Positions 56,494 to 64,000 of a stretch of DNA of 64,000 nt are shown one piece after another. Source of the DNA: JAZOTM01 sp045657625 (lineage in GTDB: Bacteria; Bacillota; Clostridia; Lachnospirales; Lachnospiraceae); assembly GCA_045657625.1 (NCBI GenBank), contig JAZOTM010000017.1, forward strand, positions 1-64,000, read 5' to 3'. Under the pieces are notes generated by a model that saw nothing but the letters and a program-made list of their open reading frames with translations, did not search any database and was not told the origin of the DNA. The position numbers and the translations under genes are program-made. Position 1 is the stretch's first letter, and each line of letters starts with the position of its first letter.

Positions 56494-57840
56494 TTAGGTC
56501 CAAGAGGCAATATAGCCCATGGAATTCAAAACTGCAATCACCACCGCCATACCAAAGAGGGTGGAAACTACTTTTTTGATTTTCTCATGCTGTTCTAAAA
56601 TACCGTAGTTTTTTACCAAAAAGTAAAGTCCCAAAAACAACAGAGAAAAATGCAAATAAATCAAGGTTCTTGCCGCAGAGCTGTAGATACTGGGGGAGAA
56701 TCCAAGCACCATGCGGCTGGCAAATCCCATGCCAAGCACCACACTTCCGAAAATCCATTCTGTATAGGAATCTGCTAAAATCGCGATTTCCACAAATAGT
56801 ACCGTCAACAAAATACCCTGGTAAATGGGGACCACGTAATTTGCCGGCAGGATAAAATTGGAACCGCTAAGTTTCATGCTATCGGAATTCAAGACGTTTA
56901 AATAATTCTGTGCAAAGGAACCCACGTCTCCGATACGCATAGCATAAAACACCGGAATCAAGGCCACTATACTGTAGACCACCTTTTGATATTTTATACT
57001 AATCAAAGCAAAAAGCAAAATTGCCATAACCATCAGAACAAAATTGTAAGACATGTACTTTTCTATGGTATCTGTAAATCCCAGCAGGATTTTGTCCAGC
57101 TTTGTGTACATTTTAAAATCCGAAAATCCTGTAATGATTTCTTCATCGGATCTGGCAGAATTTCCCGGGCAAGTCAGGATAAAGACCATGCTGGCTGCGC
57201 TGAGAATCCACTCCAATGCTAAAAACCAATAAACTTTTTTTCTTCGGATAATAAAATAAACCACAGAGAAAAAAGTAAGTACAAAAAGAATGGCACTCAT
57301 TTGCTCCATATTGGCAGCATATAATAAAGCCAATAGCAAAAATGGATATTCAAACAGGTAAATCTTTTCTTCCCGATAAATCCTAGCCGGCACTGTAAGT
57401 GCATAGGCACCAAAGGATAGGGGCCACAAGTAGTTTGCCATGGTGGCAATCCAACCGGCAGATGACATATCTCCAATAGGATAAAGCAAAAGACATCCCA
57501 CCAAAAACCACATTTTTTCCGCATCCTTTGTAATATTTAAAATTTTTCCAAGGGACCAGGCCAAAAGCAACCACACCAAAATATCCAGAATTTTCCAAAT
57601 CACCGTATTTTGTGCAGTATAAACCAGGACCCCTTCAATAATCAGCCGAGAAGACCAGGTGCTATAACGCATTTGCAAAAATTCCACCAAGGAATAGTCC
57701 TCTAAAATCGTAGCGAAATACCGTTTGGCATCTAAAATCTCATTCTCGTACATCATGATGTGAAACACAGTCATGACAAATCCAAATACCAGCAAGGGCA
57801 AATATGCACTTTTCTTGAAATTCGCTAGTTTCTCTCTCAT
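56494..57840 (-). CDS. Polytopic membrane protein, DUF6056-like
   Basis: 448 aa with about 11 transmembrane helices. The short stretch SSAGWIATMANYLWPLSFG and the region ILDAKRYF after helix 1 are of the kind found in DUF6056 membrane proteins, which resemble GT-C glycosyltransferases; the acidic residue in LDAKRYF could be catalytic. Function is not established. GGAGG lies inside the last codons of the upstream small gene, so the two are translated together. Confidence 0.72.
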   Translation of the reverse strand: MREKLANFKKSAYLPLLVFGFVMTVFHIMMYENEILDAKRYFATILEDYSLVEFLQMRYSTWSSRLIIEGVLVYTAQNTVIWKILDILVWLLLAWSLGKILNITKDAEKMWFLVGCLLLYPIGDMSSAGWIATMANYLWPLSFGAYALTVPARIYREEKIYLFEYPFLLLALLYAANMEQMSAILFVLTFFSVVYFIIRRKKVYWFLALEWILSAASMVFILTCPGNSARSDEEIITGFSDFKMYTKLDKILLGFTDTIEKYMSYNFVLMVMAILLFALISIKYQKVVYSIVALIPVFYAMRIGDVGSFAQNYLNVLNSDSMKLSGSNFILPANYVVPIYQGILLTVLFVEIAILADSYTEWIFGSVVLGMGFASRMVLGFSPSIYSSAARTLIYLHFSLLFLGLYFLVKNYGILEQHEKIKKVVSTLFGMAVVIAVLNSMGYIASWT

Positions 57841-57841
57841 A

Positions 57842-58348
57842 TCAGTCCTCCAAGGTATATTCTACGCCGGTATCCAACAGTGTATTGTCCCCATTGTTTT
57901 TGTACAAAATATAAATATGCACATTTTCCGGCATTTCTGAAATCCGCACCACCGCATACAAACCGGAATTCAAGTAATCATACTCATCTTCTAACATGTC
58001 ATTCACGTCACTTCGTTCAATGACAGAGGTAGCAGCCTGGTAAAAAACACCAGTCTCGGTATCTTGCAGCACCAAATAGGCCTCATTGATTTCTATGTTT
58101 TCCCCCTGCTTTACTGCCCAACCGGTAATTTTTACGTAGTCTTCCTCGTAGATGCTACATTCATCTACACCAAAGACGTACTCCTCCGAAGGGGCTGAGG
58201 TGCCGGATACATCCACCGGGCGCAATCCGGAATGATTCCAGTAATATTTTCCAAAAAAGACAAGAAATAGTAGCACTGCCAACAAAGGCAATGCTACTAC
58301 CACATGTTCTCTATGATAATTTTGAAAATAAGTTCTCCATTTATTCAT
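57842..58348 (-). CDS. Small membrane-anchored extracellular protein, unknown family
   Basis: 168 aa. One transmembrane helix (about 15-36), then a beta-rich outer domain starting VFGVDECSIYEEDYVKITGWAVKQ, ending in EYTLED. The pattern ITGWA with alternating hydrophobics recalls domains appended to glycosyltransferases and DUF6056 proteins, but no family was recognised. AAGGAG lies 11 nt before the ATG. Its stop is next to the start of the DUF6056-like gene (1 nt), so the two probably work together. Confidence 0.7.
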   Translation of the reverse strand: MNKWRTYFQNYHREHVVVALPLLAVLLFLVFFGKYYWNHSGLRPVDVSGTSAPSEEYVFGVDECSIYEEDYVKITGWAVKQGENIEINEAYLVLQDTETGVFYQAATSVIERSDVNDMLEDEYDYLNSGLYAVVRISEMPENVHIYILYKNNGDNTLLDTGVEYTLED

Positions 58349-58462
58349 AGATGATAAAACTCCTTATATCATACTTGTTGCATATAGATATAACATCTAA
58401 ATAACATTTTAAAAGGCTCGGATTTACCGCATAGTTCATGAGCAAATCATTCAAATATCATG

Positions 58463-59028
58463 TCACTCTGACTCCAGTGGATACACCAACCGGCTGTCCG
58501 TATCAAAAATTTCTGCGACTAAGCGGAACATCTTTACAATAAATTCTCCGCGTTCCGTCAAAGCATAGGTGCCATCTTCGTTTTCTTCGATACTTCCGGT
58601 AACCAACTGTTCTTCAAATCGTTTATCAAAAGCACCGAATTCCAAGACATACTTTTCCCAGAATACTTCTTCGATTTCCTCTTTTGTAAAATCTTCGTCC
58701 AGTTCCTCTACATAGCTCAACATAAAAACGGAAACGCTACGCTCTACCGTTACCGGAATCAAAGTAAACAATCCATATTTAAGGCCACACATCCCACAAA
58801 GAGTAGGACAGCGTCCTTCACTTCAATCCAGGAAATCTTTTTCCACTTTTTAAAAAGCAACATTACTATTGCCACTAGGAAAGAGGCCAACACCAAAAGG
58901 GCTGTTCCTCGATACATAAGGACGTCCATGTTCTTCAAAAGTGGTGTACGCACAAAAAGGATAAACAAAGCTAAAGATACAAAGTATAAAACAAAATAAG
59001 TAAAAAATAGTTTTAATCCGTTTTTCAT
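58463..59028 (-). pseudogene. Frameshifted membrane/winged-helix-like gene (two half ORFs)
   Basis: The first half (from 59028) encodes three transmembrane helices and stops after ALNMDCLL near 58759. The second half is open in another frame and begins in the overlap; from there FTLIPVTVERSVSVFMLSY continues smoothly and leads to a soluble winged-helix-like C-terminus (ENEDGTYALTERGEFIVK). Joining the two by a -1 shift at the TGTTT run near 58764 gives one sensible protein of about 188 aa. No initiation signal supports separate translation of the second half. Either a real inactivating 1-bp deletion, a sequencing error, or a non-canonical programmed frameshift. It sits between a small anchored protein gene and a GT2. 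Confidence 0.75.
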
Positions 59029-59035
59029 GCCACAC

Positions 59036-59752
59036 CTACGCCCTCTTCATATCTACTTTAAATCCATGGAAATCACCCAGGGCCTTCCAACCGATTTTTA
59101 CAATGCGAGGAATATTTACAGAATTCACTCCCGCAGTTCTTGGCTTAAAAGAAATCTCACGGAAAGTCAGTTTTTCTTTGTACTTAGCAAAGAAAGTAGT
59201 CAACATAATATTTGGCAAATTGTAATCATCTGCCATACAGTTGATATACTTATTTACCAACTCACATTTCATCAAACGGAAGGGGGCATTGGCATCCGGC
59301 ACCTTTACCCCGAAATACATGCGAAGCAAAGTCACTACCACATGCTCTACAAAAGCGCGATCCTTGCCATCTCCACGTACGGTACGATTTCCAAGAATCG
59401 CATCATACTCATCTCTCATATCCCAAAATGCAGGGAATTCATCCGGATTAGTCTGTCCATCAGAATCCGTTTGGAAAATATAATCCGCACCATTTGCAAT
59501 GGCATATTTGTATAAAGCAATGACCTTCGGTCCATGATAACGGTCACTGTCTGTCAAAATCTCCAACTGTGGATGGGTCTTCTGCAGTTCCTCTAAAATC
59601 TCATGAGTGCGATCTGAACTTCCATTGTCTGCAATGACCAGTCTGGAATCCTCCGTTTTTCCTTCTAACACCGGATACCACTGATTTACTACTCCTTCGA
59701 TATTTGCTTCCTCATTGTATGCAGGCATAACAATATACAAAGTGTCTTTCAT
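59036..59752 (-). CDS. DPM1-like GT2 glycosyltransferase
   Basis: 238 aa, soluble. Motifs YIVMPAYNEEANIEG, IADNGSSDRT and IFQTDSDGQTNP (metal site) near residue 95, and a C-terminal basic end without membrane helices. Resembles dolichol/polyprenyl-phosphate sugar synthases. The ATG comes immediately after the CotH gene stop, with GAGGAAGAA as the binding site in that stop region. It could provide a lipid-linked sugar for the GT-C-like proteins nearby. Confidence 0.88.
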   Translation of the reverse strand: MKDTLYIVMPAYNEEANIEGVVNQWYPVLEGKTEDSRLVIADNGSSDRTHEILEELQKTHPQLEILTDSDRYHGPKVIALYKYAIANGADYIFQTDSDGQTNPDEFPAFWDMRDEYDAILGNRTVRGDGKDRAFVEHVVVTLLRMYFGVKVPDANAPFRLMKCELVNKYINCMADDYNLPNIMLTTFFAKYKEKLTFREISFKPRTAGVNSVNIPRIVKIGWKALGDFHGFKVDMKRA

Positions 59753-61975
59753 TTATTCTTCCTCTTCCTTTTCATAATCCTCCGGTTCACCGGTGAATCC
59801 GTTTTCATATCCACCGCCCACTAAATAGTGATTTACCAAAGCCGAGTAATCACCGCCATAAGCAGCCATAAATTCATCATAATAATTTTCCAAGTAGGTC
59901 TGTACCCAGAATTCGGCACATCCACGATCTCCTCTTGGAATTCCAGTCTCAACAAAGTATTTTATCACATCATCATCTGCTGTGCCAACTTCTTCTGCCA
60001 CTTCCGGATAATGCTCTAAATACCAGTCTTTGTCATAAACCAAATCAAAATCTATACCGGCATACACTGTGTTTTTCACTATTGGGTAACCCATGTTGAT
60101 AGTCACTAGCAAGTGCCCTTCTTCTGTAATGATAGTTTCCAGTACCTCGCCGCTCGTAGGTACAATGGATACGCCATCCACAAAGGTTCCACCATAGTTT
60201 GGTGCAAATTCCAAAGTAAAAATATATTCCTTGTCTGCATCAAAATACTCATCGGTTTCTGTGGTGGTGGCAGAAAGCAAGGAAATACCATCTTCATAAG
60301 CATCATATAAGACTTTCAAAGAAGTAAAGGTTTCTGCTACAATTGGATAAATCTCTACTTCTATCTCACTATCCAAGGTCAACTCCGGCCATTCTTCCTC
60401 CATCACAGTTAAGATCGTGGTATTTTTATCCAGCAAATAGGATTCTACATAAGCCACATCTTCTTGATAGTCTTCATAGGAAATATTCCAAAGTACGCCG
60501 TTCATTCTGGCAGAATCCTGCAAAATTTCCTGATATTCTGCAATCTTTTCTGTCACAAATCCGGAAAGCATAGAACCCACATTTTCTTCATAATAGGTTT
60601 CGCATGCATCCATCAAAGCGTAGATTTCCATATAATCCTGCCAGTGATAATACTCTTTCACCTCATCACGGTCATCTATCTCTCGCCCCGCTGCCGCATC
60701 ATAATCCCAAAGAATTCCGGCATATATCTTCTTGTCCCCGCCTAAGGTATAAAAATAAGTCGAAGAATTAAAGGCATCCAAATTTCCGGAAACCTGCTGC
60801 ACACTCCAGTACCAGGCAAAGGAATCCAAGTCCAAAAAGGCTTCCATCGTTTCTCCGGTATCCGGGCTCACGCCGTTGTTGTGCATGGTGCGATTCATAG
60901 CCTCAAACAACTCGCTGATATAAAGCATTTCTTCCTTGCTGCAATACTCCGGACTTTTCACTACATAATACGTACCGGTACTTGTGCAGAACCAACTGGC
61001 AGCATCTTCATAATACGCATTATCCAGTTCCACCATATATCCACCATCTACGGAATCCGGAGCTGTTGCATTTACCACATAAGAATACGTACATCCATAT
61101 GCGTTGGTATCCTGGTCCACTTCGATTTCATCTTCCTCCAGTTTCCCATTTACCAATTCATTTTTTACTTCCTGTGCATCTGCCGACGCCTCCGTCAAAT
61201 CAATATCCGGCAGCTCTGACAATAGATAATTGCCACAGTACTCTCCATCATAATACAAATCTACCCATTCCGAAGAAACCTGTCCTTCCAACTCTAACTC
61301 TGCGGTCAAATCATTGATTAGCTTATTTCGAATCAAGGAGGTATCTCCGGCATTGGCCAACAGTGCATAGCCCTTTGCAGAATTTCCGGTATTCAGCAAA
61401 TCCTGTTTATTGGAAAGTTTGATTTTATAAGCTTTCTTGTCTAATTCCGCCGTGGTATTTCCACGGACACGGATCATGTCCAGCCCTTCCTGCATACGCA
61501 CACTTCCATCTGCTTCCAATAAAACCATGGAACCGGTGGAACGATTCTGATGATCATTATCCTCATCCACCCAGTCTTTTCCATAATTTTCTGCATCATC
61601 ACTGGTCAAATATACAGACGCAACAGAAGAAGACTGCATGATTCGTAATTCCCCGTAACTACAAGAATACAAATACACACCGTCTTCTTCCTCTAATTCT
61701 GCAAGATTTACATCCGCACTACCTTCCGGCAAACCATATAGCACAAAGGTGTCCTCTACCCCTGATGGCAAAAACAAATACCACTGTTCCTCCACCTCTT
61801 GAGCATATACCTTGGTATTTGCCACGGTATCATTGACCACCACATATAAATCTGCATAACCTGTATTTTTTTTTTCTTCCCCTTGATTTAAAATAAACCA
61901 ACAAATAAGGAAAGCGGCACTGACTACAAACAGTGCCAATAAAAGCTTTCCTCTACTTTTGTTTTTTTCTATCAT
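59753..61975 (-). CDS. Membrane-anchored CotH-family kinase-like protein
   Basis: 740 aa. N-terminal transmembrane helix (about 10-30), a 120-residue Ig-like region, then the CotH domain (about 130-470): IRVRGNTTAELDKKAYKIKL, LLANAGDTSLIRNKL, DGEYCGNYLLSE and GILWDYDAAAG, which correspond to the lysine, RNK and metal/ATP motifs of CotH. The C-terminal 200 residues are outer beta domains, followed by an acidic end. CotH proteins are atypical extracellular kinases in spore formers; the substrate here is unknown. 4-nt overlap (ATGA) with the GT-C gene upstream and no gap to the GT2 downstream. Confidence 0.85.
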   Translation of the reverse strand: MIEKNKSRGKLLLALFVVSAAFLICWFILNQGEEKKNTGYADLYVVVNDTVANTKVYAQEVEEQWYLFLPSGVEDTFVLYGLPEGSADVNLAELEEEDGVYLYSCSYGELRIMQSSSVASVYLTSDDAENYGKDWVDEDNDHQNRSTGSMVLLEADGSVRMQEGLDMIRVRGNTTAELDKKAYKIKLSNKQDLLNTGNSAKGYALLANAGDTSLIRNKLINDLTAELELEGQVSSEWVDLYYDGEYCGNYLLSELPDIDLTEASADAQEVKNELVNGKLEEDEIEVDQDTNAYGCTYSYVVNATAPDSVDGGYMVELDNAYYEDAASWFCTSTGTYYVVKSPEYCSKEEMLYISELFEAMNRTMHNNGVSPDTGETMEAFLDLDSFAWYWSVQQVSGNLDAFNSSTYFYTLGGDKKIYAGILWDYDAAAGREIDDRDEVKEYYHWQDYMEIYALMDACETYYEENVGSMLSGFVTEKIAEYQEILQDSARMNGVLWNISYEDYQEDVAYVESYLLDKNTTILTVMEEEWPELTLDSEIEVEIYPIVAETFTSLKVLYDAYEDGISLLSATTTETDEYFDADKEYIFTLEFAPNYGGTFVDGVSIVPTSGEVLETIITEEGHLLVTINMGYPIVKNTVYAGIDFDLVYDKDWYLEHYPEVAEEVGTADDDVIKYFVETGIPRGDRGCAEFWVQTYLENYYDEFMAAYGGDYSALVNHYLVGGGYENGFTGEPEDYEKEEEE

Positions 61976-63462
61976 TCCTCAGTATCCTTTAAGTAAATAT
62001 CTGCCACGTTTCCGGACCAAGCAAGGGTATACCCATTTTCTTCACAAAAGGCTACCATTTCTTCATCCGCAAGTTCATCTGCAGTACGAACCAAAATCAA
62101 TTTTGGCAGTTCCTCTTCCAACTCTGCAAAATACTCTTCCTTAATCTCCGGATTGGTTGTAACAATCGGATATTGATAAGAGTAAGTCGTTGCATGAATA
62201 CGATTACTAATGACGTACATCCAGTCCCAATTTCCCCAGATGGAAATGGGGTCGTCCTCTTCCGTATTTTCCTGGATGATGGTGCGAATCATCGCAAGTT
62301 CTCCATCCAGATTTTCTCCTTTTCCAAAGGAGATCTTTTCTACATCCAAACGATAAATACTATTCAACGCACTAAAAGATAATAATCCTACAAAGCAAAG
62401 CATCAAAACCTTTGCAGATATCCAGGATTCCTCCGGCATTTTTTCCTTCACATGGGCATAAAAAGCAGCCAAAGGAAATGCCATCAAAGGAATCATAATG
62501 GCTCCGTAATGTGCTGTTTCTTTTCCGGATAAATTCATAAAGAACACAGTACACACATAAGCGAATAAATATATTCCGTATAAGAACCGTTCCTCTTTTC
62601 TACGAACCACTAAGAAGATAACCAACAGCAATCCTATACTAATAAAAGTATACGGCACCACAAAAGCCATAAATCCACGCCAGAATTTCATCAACGCAGA
62701 GGCTGACGTGGAAGAATATTCTAAGTTGAATAAAATATAATCCTCAAAGCAAGCCTGTAATGCGCCACCCCGGTACAACCATACCAATACCGGCGCAAAT
62801 AATACCAGCGCACCGATTACAAACCATAAAATCCAAGAGCCCAACTCTTTCCATTCTTTCTTTCGGATCAAGGCCACGAGGATTACAAAACAAAAAGCAA
62901 TCCAAACTGCAATCATATTGACTCGCAGGAGACAAACCGCTGCAAAGCTGAGTCCTACCAAGGCTTTTCTATACCAGACTTTTTTCTCATGAATCAGATA
63001 ATCCAAAAAAAGATACAAGGTCAAAGCGATAAAAAGCATGGCACTTTCTTCTGTAATATAGCTCTGCAAAAAAGTACGCATTACCGTAACGGGTGCTAAT
63101 GTAAATACCAAAGAAGCAAGTTTCCCAGCATTTAATCTTGCTGTATTATAAATCAATACCAAGGTCAAAAACAAACTTCCTGTTTCAAGCACCCAGATTC
63201 CGGACACTCCATGCAACATATATCCCACATAGTACAAAATATACATGAGGGGTCCCTTATGGTCAAAGGAATCCAGGTAAGGCATATAGCCCTGCTTCAT
63301 CATCATGGCTACTACCGTAAATACATTGCTGTCAAAATCACTGCCTTCCCCTCGACGGAAAGGAGAAATGTCCTGGGTAATGGTAACCATAACAGCCAAA
63401 ATTGCAAGTACCAAGAAAACACCCGCAACTTGTAAATACTTATTTTGTGCAAACTTTTTCAT
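61972..63462 (-). CDS. GT-C (GT39-like) membrane glycosyltransferase
   Basis: 496 aa with 11-12 transmembrane helices in the first 380 residues and an outer C-terminal domain (about 390-496). After helix 1 is GEGSDFDSNVFTVVAMMMKQG, the position where GT-C enzymes carry the catalytic Asp, and YLDSFDHKGPLMYILYY follows. The group transfers a sugar from a polyprenyl-phosphate donor to an outside acceptor; acceptor unknown. AGGAG is 8 nt before the ATG, and the upstream gene ends inside that leader. Confidence 0.85.
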   Translation of the reverse strand: MKKFAQNKYLQVAGVFLVLAILAVMVTITQDISPFRRGEGSDFDSNVFTVVAMMMKQGYMPYLDSFDHKGPLMYILYYVGYMLHGVSGIWVLETGSLFLTLVLIYNTARLNAGKLASLVFTLAPVTVMRTFLQSYITEESAMLFIALTLYLFLDYLIHEKKVWYRKALVGLSFAAVCLLRVNMIAVWIAFCFVILVALIRKKEWKELGSWILWFVIGALVLFAPVLVWLYRGGALQACFEDYILFNLEYSSTSASALMKFWRGFMAFVVPYTFISIGLLLVIFLVVRRKEERFLYGIYLFAYVCTVFFMNLSGKETAHYGAIMIPLMAFPLAAFYAHVKEKMPEESWISAKVLMLCFVGLLSFSALNSIYRLDVEKISFGKGENLDGELAMIRTIIQENTEEDDPISIWGNWDWMYVISNRIHATTYSYQYPIVTTNPEIKEEYFAELEEELPKLILVRTADELADEEMVAFCEENGYTLAWSGNVADIYLKDTEE

Positions 63463-63473
63463 AATCCGGTCTC

Positions 63474-64000
63474 CTATTTCAATGTAATGCTATTTGGCGA
63501 AGATTCAAACTTCAACACTTCAATGCCATTATCCACCAAATCATTGTAACGTTCCGTTGCGATATCATTACTAAAAATCATCCAATCAGGCAGATCGATA
63601 AATGCCACCTTCGGGTCTACAAATAAATTAAACTCGGTAGGCATGGTACGTCCAATACCATGATGTGCCACCTGCAAGTAATCTGCTTTCAGTTCATCTC
63701 CCCAGGTCTCCATTAAATAATCTGATAGTTTATAGGAAACATCTGCGCAGAATAAAATGGATTCTTCCTGTCCACTTAGTTTAAACATCATAGAACCATT
63801 GTTTGCAGGATCATCTAGATAATACTCATTGTCCAATTCAAAGGCATTAAAAATCTTCATATCTAAACCAAACAAATCGTATTCATCTCCATTGTGCACA
63901 TACTGCACATTCAAAACATTATCTTCCTGCTCCAAAGCCTCCAAAAAAGCGGTGTAATATTCAAAACCACCATCCCAATCATTTACCACGGATTCATAAT
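63474..64000 (-). CDS. ComEC-like metallo-beta-lactamase protein, 5' end outside the window
   Basis: The frame is open to the right window edge, so only the C-terminal 175 or so residues are present. ADYLQVAHHGIGRTMPTEFN and ILFCADVSYKLSDYLMETW match the rear of the MBL fold found in competence protein ComEC and free-standing secreted relatives (AHHG metal ligand). The start and the HxHxD site lie outside. It precedes the GT-C gene and overlaps its leader. Function in DNA uptake is not implied for free-standing members. Confidence 0.72.
   Translation of the reverse strand, partial: YESVVNDWDGGFEYYTAFLEALEQEDNVLNVQYVHNGDEYDLFGLDMKIFNAFELDNEYYLDDPANNGSMMFKLSGQEESILFCADVSYKLSDYLMETWGDELKADYLQVAHHGIGRTMPTEFNLFVDPKVAFIDLPDWMIFSNDIATERYNDLVDNGIEVLKFESSPNSITLK

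Noticed and set aside
58463..58792. Second half of the split gene as an independent 109-aa protein
   Set aside because: No ribosome binding site, its first 10 residues overlap the other frame, and its sequence continues the upstream half.

Overview
The window looks like chromosomal DNA of a low-to-medium GC Gram-positive Clostridia, most likely a Lachnospiraceae member. That placement is inferred from protein style: large Thr/Ser-rich secreted proteins with InlB-type and YTG-type repeats, GH25 lysozymes, GH53 galactanase, a T-box before valS and strong AGGAGG ribosome binding sites. No rRNA or tRNA gene was seen. All but one of the supported genes lie on the minus strand, so transcription runs from high to low coordinates; the exception is a predicted small RNA on the plus strand near 52.6 kb.

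Region 1 (1-4.9 kb): the 5' two thirds of valS behind a T-box leader, a previously easy-to-miss 49-residue membrane protein, an anchored SGNH hydrolase and a GH25 lysozyme-like wall protein. Region 2 (5.1-22.3 kb): a two-gene operon, 1 nt apart, of giant secreted proteins. The upstream one is 1734 aa (GH25 plus 13 Ig-like YTG repeats plus an Fn3-like end). The downstream one is 4009 aa (transglutaminase-like domain, about 29 InlB/Flg_new repeats and a C-terminal TIM-barrel glycosidase-like domain). Region 3 (22.4-36.7 kb): a methyltransferase-like protein with a GtrB-type glycosyltransferase, an acyltransferase-3 protein, a membrane-anchored GH53 endo-galactanase under a LacI-like palindrome, a zinc-ribbon/YARHG protein, a GT2 enzyme, carbamate kinase, an HtrA protease and glmS.

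Region 4 (36.9-52.3 kb): a compact surface polysaccharide operon. Read in transcription order it holds two large two-domain GT2 enzymes, a GtrB-like GT2, a polytopic membrane protein, a Wzx-type flippase, a third two-domain GT2, UDP-galactopyranose mutase, the initiating polyprenyl-phosphate sugar transferase, a DUF1972 rhamnosyltransferase-like enzyme, a small GT2 and an LCP ligase. This set can prime, build, flip and attach a Galf-containing, probably rhamnose-containing, wall polymer.

Region 5 (52.3-53.5 kb) is a 1.2-kb non-coding stretch full of diverged repeats: four copies of a ~72-bp element, five of a ~43-bp element, and a 176-bp block duplicated at exactly 212 bp. They surround a plus-strand sRNA that resembles a type I antitoxin, and the decayed toxin remnant opposite it. 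Region 6 (53.5-64 kb): a second surface-modification cluster with a SGNH/MBOAT O-acylation pair, GT-C-like membrane proteins, a small anchored protein, a frameshifted membrane/winged-helix gene, a DPM-like GT2, a CotH-type kinase and the C-terminal part of a ComEC-like metallo-beta-lactamase protein that runs off the window.

The main candidates for new biology are the 4009-aa transglutaminase/InlB/glycosidase protein with its GH25 partner, the intergenic repeat cluster with the toxin-antitoxin remnant, and the three complementary two-domain GT2 paralogues.
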